This document shows, in pieces, positions 23,801 to 35,865 of a DNA stretch of 64,000 bases (position 1 is the first letter of the stretch; each line of letters starts with the position of its first letter). The notes beneath the pieces were generated by a model. It did not search any database, was not told the DNA's origin, and saw nothing but the letters and a program-made list of their open reading frames with translations. The stretch is taken from NCBI GenBank assembly GCA_025200525.1, contig CM045761.1, positions 206,853,870 through 206,917,869 on the forward strand, read 5' to 3'. The stretch is from Camellia lanceoleosa. Lineage: Eukaryota > Streptophyta > Magnoliopsida > Ericales > Theaceae. The translations under genes and the position numbers were made by a program.

Positions 23801-24074
23801 ACAAAAGTCTATGGTAACTAGAAAATATTGAATCAAATAAATTTACATATTGAAATATCATCTGTTATTTTAGAGAAATTTCACATTTACTGATATTTTC
23901 ACTGTCTATAGTAAAAAAAGATCCGATATAAATGATAAAAAATTTAAAGGCAAAAGAAAGGAAGGAAAAGCAGCACGATCTAGAATTTCAATATCCCAAA
24001 GTTGCGAAAGTGACTAGAGGTTCAAAATAAGTTGCAAAGCAAACTGAGCAAACCACGAAGGACAAAGAAGTACT
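20894..24074 (+). pseudogene. Transposon-type gene resembling the DUF1985/plant mobile domain group, broken
   Basis: The first piece starts at an ATG at 20894 (MAKRKSSKTPETPSKKQKLSQ) and meets stops at the end of each 75-bp repeat. The main open part is 21338-21850 (MDPRKSRKSDDDVVAIIQC, FIVGKKNLTFTTNDMTLIFG, LFFATSGNSIGWVFIKYVE, KVMGCVIALL). A GTAAGT donor follows; the next exon, 21940-22080, reads YWLCEHANIIDSEDSN and FPRCAKWNLQTL. This arrangement resembles DUF1985-type domains carried by plant Mutator-like elements that also carry a Ulp1 protease; no protease is present. A Glu/Lys-rich coiled coil (about 22741-23500) and two short exon-like pieces (about 23720-23815, 23910-24074) follow. 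In-frame stops occur at 23371-23373 and near 22808, and a frameshift near 21290. The family assignment is tentative; the gene is cut by an LTR at 24075. Confidence 0.55.
20909..21078 (+). repeat. 75-bp tandem repeat in the gene start
   Basis: Units begin at 20909, 20984 and 21059 (the third is partial). The period is an exact multiple of three, so it repeats about 25 residues (SSKTPETPSKK..LSQS..YELR). Each complete unit now ends in a TAA stop. Confidence 0.85.
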
Positions 24075-24770
24075 TGATGCTGATGCGTACGTCTTGCCTC
24101 AATCTACAAGCATCAGAAAATCTTGGGTCTTTCCACAAACTCTACCGATTTCAAGATTGATAGAATAATACTTGAAGAAATGAAAAGAACAATTATTATA
24201 AACTTCTAAATCATCTATACATTTATTCAAACCATTCACAATCAAAGCTTGAGAAAAATCCCTTTACATGGCTAGGGTTTCATCAAAACCCTAGAAAAGA
24301 AAAGCCTAGCCACTCTTGGAGGAGTGGGAAGAAGTGGAAGCCCCCATGAAAGTTCTCCTTGAAGCTTGAGGAAAAATCACCTTCTCTAAACCTTAGCCTC
24401 CCTTTTCTTAGAATAATTTTCGAACCCTTTTCAGTCCTTTTTTTCTTCTTTTTATTCCCAACAGAAAAGCCCAAAATTTTCATGTATGTAACCCTAGGTG
24501 GGCTGCTTGAGCGCCCATGTGGGCCACTCGAACGGTGGTGGGCCACACGTGCGGTGAAGCTTGGCCGCATGTGTGGTGAGGTGGCAGGCTTGGCTTTTTC
24601 GCTTCTCGTATGGAGAATCTACTTTCGTGCCCTTTTTGAGTGAATTTGCTTATTTCCTGCCAAATCTATACAAGTGCACCAAACAATCATCTTTACCAAA
24701 TAAACAAAATTGAAAGACAAAAAATGTAACTTAAGTGGCCTCAATGTGGTATCTTTTGGCTTACATCACA
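24075..24770 (-). repeat. 3' LTR of a gypsy-like element, minus strand
   Basis: The minus strand reads TTGGGGGA immediately before TGTGATGTAAGCC, a purine tract followed by a TG start. The opposite end reads GCATCAGCATCA, ending in CA. The preceding minus-strand sequence GAGGACTAGCAA is typical just before the purine tract of such elements. The matching 5' LTR was not found, so the element is probably truncated or its other LTR deleted. Confidence 0.55.
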
Positions 24771-26257
24771 TCCCCCAACGTATATTTTGCTAGTCCTCAA
24801 GCAAAACAAAAGAAATAAGAAAAGTAAAATAACTCTAAGCCACTTTTGTAGGGATTACGATTGCATTTAGCATATGCAACAAGCCTTTTAAACCACAAGG
24901 TTATCCCAAGTGGACAAGTATAGTCTCATGAGGGTTTCCAGAAATGATACCCACAAATATCAACATATTCATATCTTCTCAACAACAATTAACCACACTA
25001 CTCCACCTAACAATCAACTTATGTGTCACTACAGTGTGATATTAAGACATGATGAGTCATTGAAGGCACAGTGGACAAGTATGAAGGAATCTATTAAGCC
25101 AAAACCACAATTCAGTTAATACAAAAGTAAAGTAGACACATCATTAGTACCCTTGGTGTAAAGTGCAATCTCCATACTAGTTAACTGTCCACTATAATAG
25201 TCCAGTGTAACTCATAATAACACCTAACATATACAGAAAAACTAAACTATTGCAACCAAGATTCTCAAATTATTATTATTTTTTTTTGAAAGACTGTACA
25301 ATGTTTTGATACATTAAACTTTCTAATCAACCCATGTAGCAAGCATTGGGCCAATGACTTCCAAACCAGAGGGTTTTAGGGCACTAGGTGTGAAGACATC
25401 CCTACGAGCTTAATAACTCAAGCTGAAAAGGCTATGAATCCGAACAAGTCATTCTTCTTATTTTTCCTTAACTGTGCAATGTCTAGGTCCCTTAAGTTTT
25501 CTAATTAACCCATGTAGTAAGTATTGGGCCAATGACTTCCAAACTAGACGGTTTTAGTGCACTAGGTGTAGAGACACCTCTATGGGCTTAATAACTCGAG
25601 TTAAAGAGGCTACAAACCCAAACAAGTCAAGTGTTTTTTTATTTTTATTTTTATTTTTTTTAAGAATCTTGGTTACACATTTATTCTTTTTTGCAACCCT
25701 AACAATTATCAATGATGTACACCAGGGATTAGAATAGAGAGGTCACTGCTATGAAAGTGTGTTCATGTGAATCAAGGCATACTCATGATAAGTGTACTAA
25801 TACCACAAACACAAACAACTCTCCTAGTGCAAACATCACATGCGAGTATCTATCCAATAAATCCTTTTCATACAAGCCTACTATGTTCCCCAATTAACAT
25901 ATGCTCATATCATTACCATACTGGCATAAAGTGAACATCAAGTGAAGTGGTGCAATCAAGTGAACCAAGTACAAACATGAATTGCTTTTATAAAAATCCT
26001 CACCCCCAACTGGAGTACAACATTGTCCTCAATGTAGGCAACTGGAAAGTAGATAGTAAAATGAGAGAGAGAGGATCTTACCAGACGGTGTAGGCGCACA
26101 TCCAGCGAGGCAATGACACACCAAACACACACACACACACACACTTTTTTTTTTGTTTTGTTTTTTGTTTTGGTGAACTGTACAAGATAAAAGGAAAAGA
26201 AAAATAAAACAAAACAAAAATAAACAAAGAACTAAAGCAAAGAAAATACAACGGATA
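24771..26257. other. Non-coding interior of the gypsy-like element
   Basis: No conserved domain was seen. It contains the 178-bp duplication at 25318-25633 and a (CA)n tract at about 26128-26144. Confidence 0.45.
25318..25633. repeat. Tandem duplication, period about 178 bp
   Basis: Two diverged copies share AACCCATGTAG, TTGGGCCAATGACTTCCAAA, GCACTAGGTGT and GGCTTAATAACTC, with the shared CCCATGTAG at 25331 and 25509. Each copy is followed by a T-rich stretch. Confidence 0.8.
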
Positions 26258-27466
26258 TCACTGATTTGGATTCGGTAGTGGCAGAAAATGCTGCTCAAAT
26301 AGGGCATGCATCAGGGTCCGAGTCTCAAACGCCTCATCATGAACCCTAGCGCCAAGTTGATCAAACCACTGCTGGCTCGACTCCCAATATGAGTAGAAGT
26401 CAGTTTGCAATAATGCAACTAACTGCTGATACCTATCAAAGGCCATCTGCGAGTGATCCCAATATGCCTGATTGTCTGCTCGGAGATCAACCATAGATTG
26501 CTGAATAGCGGCTTGATTGTCCAAAAGAGCCTGATATTGCACCCATGTCATACGGAATGGCGGTGGTGTTGGGACTGGTGCGGTGGCAGGCTCTACTAGA
26601 ATATCATTAGGATTGGCTGGGGCATCGAGAAGGAGTAGTGAAGGTGGCAGGCGAGCAGTGGTTTGGCGCCAGTGGATTTTACCATAAAGCGTTGGCGGTG
26701 GAAGTTGAACCTCCTTGGGTTCCAGTGGGTATGTCTCTTGGCTTTTTATGAGTGCAGTGATGAGGTTGGCGAAAGGGAGGGCCCATGTAGAACTGCCTTG
26801 GGTGTTGTGTAACTTGACTTCATTAAGGATACAGTTGATCTGGTTGAAGATCAAAATAGGAGTGTCGACCCAAAATTCGAAGTCAAATCGGTGCAAGGCA
26901 CAAAGGAAGTTCCCTCGCCGCTCTTCCTTGTGGCCTAGAGGGATGCCATTCTTTTTAAGAACCACATTAAGAAAGAGGAGGTGGCACGGTAAGTTAGCTG
27001 AACGGATGCTAGTGCGGTTGTCATCATCCTACCGCCACTCATAAAATTCGGCCACCAATGCTGGGACTGTGGGTTCTTGAGTGAACATCGGGAACTACTC
27101 TTCATTGATAGTGTCCATGGAACAGTGGAGAACCTCGGCAATAGAAGCTGGTGTGACCACTAACTCCACCCTGTCAACAATGGACAAAAGAGCTCCTAGG
27201 GCCTCGCCACTGATGTACATATTCTAATAAGAGACTTGCACAATGTGAGGATACGCTGGTTTAGTGACGGTGCAGATGCCTAGAAGGCCTCGGTCTTCAA
27301 GTTGTCGGACATTCCACGCAGTGAGTTGATGGCGTCAGACGAAGTCCACATCAAAGGATGTGTCATAGGAAATTGGTTTGTTGGCCTAGGAGTCAGTCGG
27401 TACGTTCCTAGCGGCAATGTTGGCATTACGAGGCCGTTTGGGTGCTCGGCGAGATAATGTAGACAT
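26258..27466 (-). pseudogene. Putative plant transposon protein, 403-codon frame with five stops
   Basis: From an ATG at 27466 (MSTLSRRAPKRPRNANIAA) one frame runs to the stop at 26258. It is closed by TAG at 27388, 27226, 27097 and 27031 and TGA at 27337. The middle (SGEALGALLSIVDRVELVV, LPCHLLFLNVVLKK, EERRGNFLCALHRFDFEFWV, LPFANLITALI) resembles the 'putative plant transposon protein' domain found in truncated plant retroelements. The C-terminal part is Gln/Tyr-rich and probably coiled coil. The function of the family is unknown. No frameshift is needed, so only point changes silence it. Confidence 0.65.
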
Positions 27467-29034
27467 ATCTTCACAAAATAACACAACCAACACAATCAAA
27501 AACGTTGAACTATTATATCAACACTCATCAAATAGCCCATGCATACACAAATCACTCAAAACCCCATTGCCATCACACCACCGGCGTTTTTTTTTTTTTT
27601 AAAAATTTTAATTTATATATATATATACTACAAAAAAATTAGCTTACAACAAGTTAGCATGAGACAAATTGACAAACCCAAACATGAAATACAAGGAATA
27701 AATAATTAAGAAAATAAAATAAAATAATCTAAGTTAGTAGAAGAAAATAAAATAAAAATTCAGAAAATAAAAATAAAAACTAAACCACTAAACAATTGAG
27801 CTAACAATTAAATCACTAAACAAAAATAAAACTAAATTACTAACTAAACAACTAAAACAAAAATAAAAACAATCCACTAACCAATTAAACTAACAAGAAC
27901 CACTAATTAAACAATTTAAACTAGACAATTACAGTATATAAAAATAAATAAGCTAAATTATTATTATTATTATTATTGATTTTGTGTGTGTGTGTGTGTT
28001 TGAGCTGCATGTGCACCGGAGATGGCCGCATGTGCGGTGGGTTTGTTGGTGCACGCCCAATTTAGTTTTTTTTTGGTGTGAGGATGAAGATCATGGACAA
28101 TGATGATGAACAAAGTTCAAAAATCACCATTAAACTACTAATGGACTAATATTACAAGTGAAAATTAAGAAATCTACACAAAAAAGGGTGATTACCTTTA
28201 AAAAAAATTGAAAGAAAAGAAAAGAAGAAGAAGAAGATGTAGATTTGTTGAAAAAATGGTCACTGGAAGGTCGCCGGTCGAAAAATATGGTGATGCGTTG
28301 GTGGAAGGTGGTGGTGAGTGAATGTGGAAAGAAGTAGGAAGAAGTTGGTGATGGTGGGGTCGGAGGAGTTTGTAGATTTGTGAGGTTGGGAGAGAGAGAG
28401 AAGAAGAAGAAGAAGATGAGAGGTAAAGAGAGAGTGTGCTGGAAAGAGTGAGGGTCAAAAGAAGGTCTAGGGTTTGGCTTAAAGGAATGAGTTTTTGTTT
28501 TTGTTATTTTATTTTATTTTATTTTTCTTTTAGAAAATAAAATAACATAACATAAATAAATATAAATAAATAAACAAATAAAAATTGCACGAATTTTTTT
28601 TATATATAAAATAAGTAAATAAAAATAAATAAAGAAATAAAATTTTACAACTTTATTTTATTTTATTTATTTATTTTTTTGAAGAAATATAAAATAAGTA
28701 AATTAAAATAAATTAAAAAAATCTGCAGGGAATTTTTTTTATAAAGAAATATACAATAAGTAAATAAAAAAAAATATGTAGGATTTTTATTTATTTATTT
28801 ATTGGTGGACTGCTCGTGCGCCCATTTGGGCCGCACTAGTGTTGATTTTTGGGCCGCTCTTGCAGCTGCTGCGCAGAATATTTTTGGGCCTAGGCTACTC
28901 GTGCGGCTGGCCCTTCTGCTCATACCTTGAATATGAAATAATAAAAAATCATTGTATAGAAAGCATTTAACAATCACAGAAAGTAGAATATTTAAAGAGA
29001 TAATGGAAAATATACATTTGAAACTTCTTAAAAA
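27467..29034. other. AT-rich low-complexity DNA
   Basis: A (TTA)n/(GT)n tract lies at about 27960-28000, and long AAATAAAT runs at 27700-27960 and 28500-28790. Repeated GC-rich phrases (GCCGCATGTGCGGTG near 28023, TGGACTGCTCGTGCGCCC near 28805) resemble phrases inside the LTR at 24480-24570, so this may be part of the same element. No coding region was supported. Confidence 0.45.
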
Positions 29035-29288
29035 CCATACAATTTTCCCTGTTCTGTTGGGAATCGCAACAACTAGTGCAATGTTGAGGGAACAGCCCCC
29101 ATTGCATGCAGTTATGGCCTTCCTAGAATAGCATTATAAGGGGAGGGGCTGTCAATTATTGTGAATTTTGTTTTCACCTTTTTGGTGCCAGCCTGCACTT
29201 CTAAACTTGCTGCTTCCAGGGGCCATGTTGGCGTTCCGTTGAACCCAACCATTGGGCCATTGGACTCTTCCAGATCATCTTGGTGAAG
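29035..29288 (-). pseudogene. Ty3/gypsy protease-region fragment
   Basis: The minus strand reads VGFNGTPTWPLEAASLEV, then FTIIDSPSPYNAILGRP, a stop, LHAMGAVPSTLH, a stop, and LLRFPTEQGK. This is the region between protease and RT of a plant gypsy polyprotein (usual form: the frame continues through W and Q where the two stops stand). The rest of that element is absent on the left, and the 3.7-kb LTR starts at 29290 on the right. Confidence 0.8.
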
Positions 29289-29289
29289 C

Positions 29290-32200
29290 TGTAACAGCGC
29301 CCGCGTGGGACCTCGCTACAGTTCGGACTCCCTTTTTGTGTTGCGGTTCTAAATCTTGAACCAAAGAGTCTAACTCTGGCAAATCGTTTTGAAGAAAAAC
29401 AGATTTTGAAAAAGTAGTGCCAAACATGGACTGCTTTGCTAGATTACAGAGTCGCCACCTAAATATTTTAAAATGAGAAATTTAGGAAACCCTGACTCGA
29501 TGCCGAAGGCCACGTGTCCGTCATAACCAAAGTAGTCTTGGCTCGGGAGCTTGGGTACGATTGGGGAAGGCAGCTATGAGCACCCCCTCTCGCCCGGTCC
29601 GAGGACCGGCCTCTACTAACCGTGATATCCGTTTTTGAAAACATTACATGCTCTTATTCCAATTATTAGCCTAGAATTACTATGTTATGTGCACAGCAAA
29701 CAAGTATAGACTAGATCGCCTAATTTGGAAACAAATATTGCATATCCGTTCGTTTTGAAAATGCTTTGCAATTTGCTACTCGCAAGTAGGCTAAAACACG
29801 GATTTCAATGAGTTTTCCAACTCAAGCAACCCAACCTCCACCCACAGGCATTCAAACAGTTTATCTCACATAAGCACTTAGCCACATGGTAAGCATACTG
29901 TCATGGCAACATTCACACGCATGTGGTATGCTAAAGCGTAAAATACTTACATCGTACTCCGTGCCAAAACAAGAAACTAGTTAGCAAACATGCATGCCCT
30001 AGTTCATGTTAGAGTGACTAATGCAACACAGGCAAGGATGCAATTTAGAGTAGGCTCGGCTAACCCTAAACATGGCATGTGAAATGCACGAGTAATACGT
30101 ATTCAAGTTAGATTTGAAATACAATGCAGTTTGTATGATGTACCGAGCCCGATGCATGTCAACAAATGCATGGATGCACGCATGCATTGCATAAGTTATG
30201 CTAAAATAAACGTGCCCTAATCTACCATCATAAGCAGGTAAATAAAAGGGAAGAAAGAAGTGGGGGTTGGAAGACATGCACACCACTCACCCACACTTAT
30301 TACAATTATGCCCTCACACGGAGGGACCAAAAGAATAATACAGATAATTAACTATGCAAGCTAATTAAATATTGCAAACCCATTTAAATGAATTAACTAA
30401 TTCAATTAAGACAATAAATCGCCTCGGGAAGAGGGCCAGATGCATCGCACGCTCGGGACTTGCTCGGAATCGCACTGCCATGCCTAGCTTGCCTTTGTTT
30501 TCCCTGCCTTGCATCTCAGAAGACTGCCACAGTCCTAGGGATACTTCCTTAGGTACTGGAGATCACTACCAGCTGCTCGAAACTTCCACCGGCAGTGAAT
30601 TGAGATCATCGGCACTGAATTGATCCATCGGCTGCAAATTGACTGCCGGTCGGCACTAAAAACTGCCGGTCGGCACAAAATGTCTGCAGAACCTGCAACT
30701 CACAGCAGCAGAGGGCAAATACTGGCATGGCAATGCAATTCAAAGCATATATGCACTAAACACACTCCTTATCATACTAATGACTCAAAGGAGCATGTGC
30801 CTCGATTCTCGGACCACCAATCACGCATTTCCATGCATGATGGCCCAAAGAACCAAGTGTGCAACTTTAATTTCAAATGCATGCAAACCAATCAAACAAA
30901 GTGAGGCCCAATTCCCATCACCAAGTCAAGGAACAAGGCATGCATGTCTATGTGTGCAATCCTAAGCATGTCAACTAGGGATGCAACATGAGCATATAGA
31001 CAAACAATGCAAGCATACAAGCAAAAATGAGGTAGGATACAAGCAAGTAAATAATGGTCTTACCCATGACCTAGGCAACTCCAAGTTGGCCTAAAATCAG
31101 TCACCAAAATGCTAAGTATGAGAGCTAAACACACATGCACATGTACACATGTTAAGGCACACAACTTAGGCATTAAACAAACCACTCTCAAGCACACTTG
31201 AAAGGAGATAACATGGATGATTAGCATGCAACATGAGTTCTAAAATCATGTCAAAGTGTGGTGCTAAACCCAACTCAAGATAGGCCAAACAAAGCATGCA
31301 AATGGTCCAAGACTTAAAGCAAGTCAATGAGGCATTGAACTATACTTATGCAAGACAATTATGGCATGCATTAAACAACTAAAACAGGTTTTTAGCATGT
31401 TAAAACAAAGCCAAAAGGCTACTTAGATGGCATCTAAATGGATTAACTAGGAAGGCATGCACAAATGCTAAGATGTGAGGCATAAGGCACAAGCTCCCAA
31501 AGCATCAAAGAGGCATGCAAGGCAATCAAACAAGCATGCTAAATGGACTGAAATGACATGCCAAATGGTTCCAAACCACTGAAAATAAAGCAAGCAAGGC
31601 ATGCTACACACTTGTACCCTTAAGGCCAACAAGCCAAATATAAAGAGGACCCAAGATACAAGCCATGGTCGACCAAAATAAGTATGGACAGACCTAAAGC
31701 ATGGCAAAATAAGCATACAAGCTTCATGAATCTAAGCCTAAAGCATGCTTAAACTAGGGCTAACAACCTAGAGCAAGTTAAGGCAATACAAGGCATTACA
31801 AAGCATCTATGCAAGACATGCAAGAAGTACTAAAACCAACACTTATCAATGTCATATTAGGGCATAATAAACATAAAATGCAGCCAAGACATGCTCTTCA
31901 AACATTCAAAACTATGCTCCCTTAAGAGACCAAAACTTGCCCTTTTCAAGGACATCAAGGAGAGGGGGTGACCCCCTCCTTCTTAGGACTTTAAGGCATC
32001 GTCTACACCACTGAAATCCCTCAGGATTTCAGTGGTGAAGAGACCCAAACACCAAAATCCCGGAGCTCAACAAACTAGCACAAAAATGAGGCCTTTCAAG
32101 GCCTAAGAGGGGCCAAACTTCCCCAAAGCACAAAGTACCCTTAATAAACTATCAAGAGGACTAAAAAATAGAACTTTTATGTGTTGATCACCAAGCACAA

Positions 32201-32999
32201 AAATAGTTCAAAGATAGGTAAAAATGGAGTGCAAGAATGAGGTATATAAAGCAAGTTTCTCACCCTTGTTGACCTTCTTCACAAGTGTTGATGTTGTTGC
32301 TTCCTTGGGCTCAAATCCAGCCAAGAACACCAAGAACAACCTCTTGGAACCTCAGTAGCCAAGAGAAGGTGAAACACTAGGTGCTTGTGTATAATAATGT
32401 GGACTAAAGCACCTAGTGTACAAAACAAAAGAGAAAAAGAGAGATAGGATAGATATAGAACTCAAACCCTAAAACCAGAGTTTCTCTGAGATCTTTTCTC
32501 TCCAAAAATGTCTAACTCTCTAACCCTTGAGCCAAGAGAAGAGACTCTTCTCTTATAGGAATGAAAACTTACAAGCTAAGCAAACCAAAGGCTCATCCCT
32601 CCATACACGTGTATGGAGGGGAAACAAGTGCTACAAAGCTGTCTGAAAATATCTCCAAAAACAGCTGTAAAGTGATCGGTAGGGCAAAATGGTCATTTTG
32701 CCAAAAAAAGTGCTGACCGGCACAATATAGTGCCGATGGCAACACCATCCAGCCGGTGGCCTCTAGCCACTGCCGGTGGTGTGTGGGGATGCCTCAGAAG
32801 GCATTCCCTGCCCCTCTAAGGCAAAGCACAAGTGTTTGGTGCAAAACCAGACACAAAACGGTCAAGTTCGGAGGTCCTGAGGCAAGGCAGGTAGCTGAGG
32901 ACTCCGGGAACTCCAAACGAACACGAATCATGGATTATCACCGAGTGTTCAAGTGGTGACGTCCAGGTTTTGAGGACGGTCAAAAATGGGGTGTCTACA
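29290..32999 (-). repeat. 3.7-kb 3' LTR of a Tat-like gypsy element
   Basis: On the minus strand it starts TGTAGACACCCCATTTTTGA at 32999 and ends CGCTGTTACA at 29290. It shares its start, and its last kilobase (AATATTTAGGTGGCGACTCT, AAGCAGTCCATGTTTGGCAC), with copies at 45077-48858 and 56382-61085. On the minus strand a purine tract immediately precedes it, which marks it as a 3' LTR with its interior at higher coordinates. No convincing reading frame lies inside. Confidence 0.8.
29594..29609 (-). other. Conserved LTR hairpin, copy in the 3.7-kb LTR
   Basis: CCGGTC-CTCG-GACCGG on the element's sense strand forms a perfect 6-bp stem. It occupies the same place as the hairpins at 48501-48538 and 56736-56750, between AGRGG and GGGCG. 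Confidence 0.7.
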
Positions 33000-33012
33000 G
33001 TTGCCCCTCTTT
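33000..33012 (-). promoter_or_regulatory. Polypurine tract
   Basis: The minus strand reads AAAGAGGGGCAAC directly before the TGTAGACACC start of the LTR. It would prime plus-strand DNA synthesis. Confidence 0.75.
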
Positions 33013-34700
33013 GACAGAACTCGGAAGTCATAACAATGACGAGAGTGAATGTCAAAGCCCAGAGACGACCCATTTTTGACAAGGCCGAAGACTTGGACAA
33101 ACATACAAAGCGCAAATGGTTGAACTCGCAAGCTGCCTACGTATCCCTTTAGGAATCAAACCAGCGTAGTTCATGCACAGGCATACAAGCCGCAGATAAG
33201 GTATGCGCCCGAAGGCAGGGGCAAAATGCAAGACAATGCAAGATGCCAAGCATAACTTATGATCATGCAAAGAAAGCTGTAATGAAGCACACATGCGACA
33301 GTTATAAGCTAGCATGCACCAAACTACACCACGATGCAGAAAGGATGTAAGAGAATTATGCAATTCTCTGTACGTCTCACGCGGAGGATACAATACCTGT
33401 GCGGCTCGTCCGGTTGCACCGGCCTCAAATGAGCCGTACATACAATATCGTGCCTGCAAAGAAAGCAAACTTAACAGGTACAATATTGTTAGCCATATGC
33501 ATGACAATGCGAAATGAATGCAAAATGATATGCAATATATACAAAACTAAGTGTAAACAATGCAAATGATATGAATGCAATTGAAACAATGCAATGCAAA
33601 TGATATGCAAAACTTCAAAACAAATATAAACAATGCAAATAATATGCAATGTAATATACAATGCAATATGCAATGCAATTGAATCATGATCCAATCATGA
33701 GCGGTTCAAAACCACACAAATGTCAAATAGATTGATGGAAGTAACGAGTCCGTCTACCATAGAACGATGTCTGAACTATGAGTGACGTAGACGGACACAA
33801 GGACAAGTATTGGGTGGAATGACATAAGTGGGGTAACGACCCGCTGAGGAAAGAACAATGATCCGAATGCCGGATGCAACAATTACACTACAATGTAATA
33901 TGTACAATGGATATGGCGCGCGAGCCAAACTAAATCTTGCTTAGGAAAGGCATGCACACATACAAACCATGTCTAACACAGAAAAGGTGTCGCAACCTCA
34001 AACCAAGTTCATCAAGGAGTAGGCGCGATACACATGCAGAACTGTGCTTCAACGTGAAAAAGGGCACATACCAGACCAAGCTCAACAAGGAAAGGTGCAA
34101 GCCATAGATGGAAGTGATGCAATGGATGCATGCAAGCTACAATGCAATATGCACTGGATGTTTTTATAGAAAGTGCATGACATATACTCTATATTACAAT
34201 GAGATGCATGACATATGCATGTTTTTTTGTTGTTTTTGGATTTTTTGAAATGCATGACATATGCAGTATTTTTTTGATTTTTGATTTTTTTTGAAATGCA
34301 TGACATATGCAGTATCTATAATGATGCATGTTGTTTTTGTTGTTTTTTGAAATGCATGACACATGCAAATGATGCGATGCCTATGATTGCAGTTTTCCCT
34401 ATCTTACCAAGAGGGCGATACACTAGGTTGGTTCAGTATCCAGAATTGAGGCGTAAACACGCCGCCTCAACCTATGGGGCTTCCATACAGATTTCAAGCC
34501 GAGGGTACACCCCCTGGGTATTTAAACCAGACTTTAGTCTCGGAAATTCCGAATCTTTACGTTCTAGGCATAAGCCGTTCGAACTCTAGTTTTTCCCGTC
34601 CCAGTTGGTCTTCTAGGAACTCACCGCAAACACAGACAGGTGGCTTTACCAGACCACCAAAAGTCGTTCGGGCACGACAAACACCGAAGGAATTGCACCT
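33013..34700. other. Non-coding interior of the Tat-like element
   Basis: It is rich in ATGCAATATGCAAT-type words (33500-33690) and has three copies of a GAAATGCATGACATATGCAG block between about 34247 and 34370. Short open frames here have no family resemblance. Confidence 0.55.
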
Positions 34701-34713
34701 TCAGAGGATTTAA

Positions 34714-35478
34714 GGTCTCCTAGACCGGGATGCAATGCATGAAAATGCATGTTTTCTTTTGAAATGCACATGATGCATGATGTTTTTGAAATGCGCGCTA
34801 ACGCGCGACTTTTGAATGCATGCCAAATGCAATGAGGTGTGCATCTTAATGCACCGAAGGTCTCGCACCTCCCGGGGATTTAAGGTCTCCTAGACCGCGT
34901 GCGTTTAAGGTCTCGCCAGACCGGGGGGCAATGCATGATTTGAGATGCGATGCACAAGACAGTGCGATGTGTAAGATTGCGTGATAGAATGCATGCCAAA
35001 TGCAATGAGATGCGCAAACCAGCGCGATGCGTTAGACAACGCAAGTGCACAGGGAAGTGCGATACGATGCATGCCAAATGCGATGAGGTGCACACCATAA
35101 TGCACCGAAGGTCTTGCACCTCCCGAGGATTTAAGGTCTCCTAGACCGCGCGCGTTTAAGGTCTCGCCAGACCGGGGGGCAATGCATGATTTGAGATGCG
35201 GTGCACAAGACAGTGCGATGTGTAAGATTGCGCGATAGAATGCATGCCAAATGCAATGAGATGCGCAAAACAGCGCGATGCGTTAGACAACGCAAGTGCA
35301 CAGGGAAGTGCGATACGATGCATGCCAAATGCGAGGAGGTGCACACCTTAATGCACCGAAGGTCTTGCACCTCTCAAGGATTTAAGGTCTCCTAGACCGC
35401 GCACATATGGTGAAGGTTTCGCACCCTCCAAGGATTTAAGGTCTCCTAGACCGTGCGTGTTTAAGGTCTCGCCAGACC
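34714..35478. repeat. 251-bp tandem repeats with GGTCT/AGACC inverted repeats
   Basis: The phrase GGCAATGCATGATTTGAGATG begins near 34928 and again 251 bp later near 35179; a partial third unit follows. The palindrome GGTCTCCTAGACC occurs at 34714, 34884, 35135, 35386 and 35440, and GGTCTCGCCAGACC at 34909, 35160 and 35465. The block lies between the purine tract and the PMD gene. Confidence 0.85.
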
Positions 35479-35701
35479 ATGGTGGGGCAACAATTACACA
35501 ACACTTTAAGTGAATGCGATGCAAATGAGTAAACTCGAACCAAACTACATCTCATGCAGCAGGAATTAAGCGAGTTATGCAATTCTCACGGCGTCTATGC
35601 GGAGAAGGATAGAAGCGACTACCGAGAACACTCGGAGTCTCAAACACAACGTCTCTCTGCGTATCACATGCAGGAGAGGAAAAAACAAGGCAAAAAAGAA
35701 A

Positions 35702-35865
35702 CCTCTCAGCGTAGTACACGCGAGAGGGGAAAGACAAAAAGGCCTCTCAGCGTAGTACACGTGAGAGAGGAAAAACAAAAGGAAACCTCTCAGCGTAGTA
35801 CACGTGAGAGAGGAAAAACAAAAGGAAACCTCTCAGCGTAGTACCCGCGAGAGGGGGGAAAAAAA
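35702..35865 (+). repeat. 41-43-bp tandem repeats
   Basis: CCTCTCAGCGTAGTAC units start at 35702, 35743, 35786 and 35829, with a degenerate unit upstream near 35651. Each unit contains an ACGTGAGAGAGG or ACGCGAGAGGGG end. Confidence 0.85.

Noticed and set aside
28198..28458. Serine/leucine-rich 86-codon minus-strand frame
   Set aside because: Produced by GAAGAA and GAGAGA repeats; no domain.
33052..33507. A 151-codon minus-strand open frame
   Set aside because: No family resemblance; it lies in the repeat-rich non-coding interior of the Tat-like element.
34714..35865. Regular repeats that could suggest a CRISPR array
   Set aside because: The units are contiguous tandem copies with no unique spacers, in plant DNA inside a retroelement.
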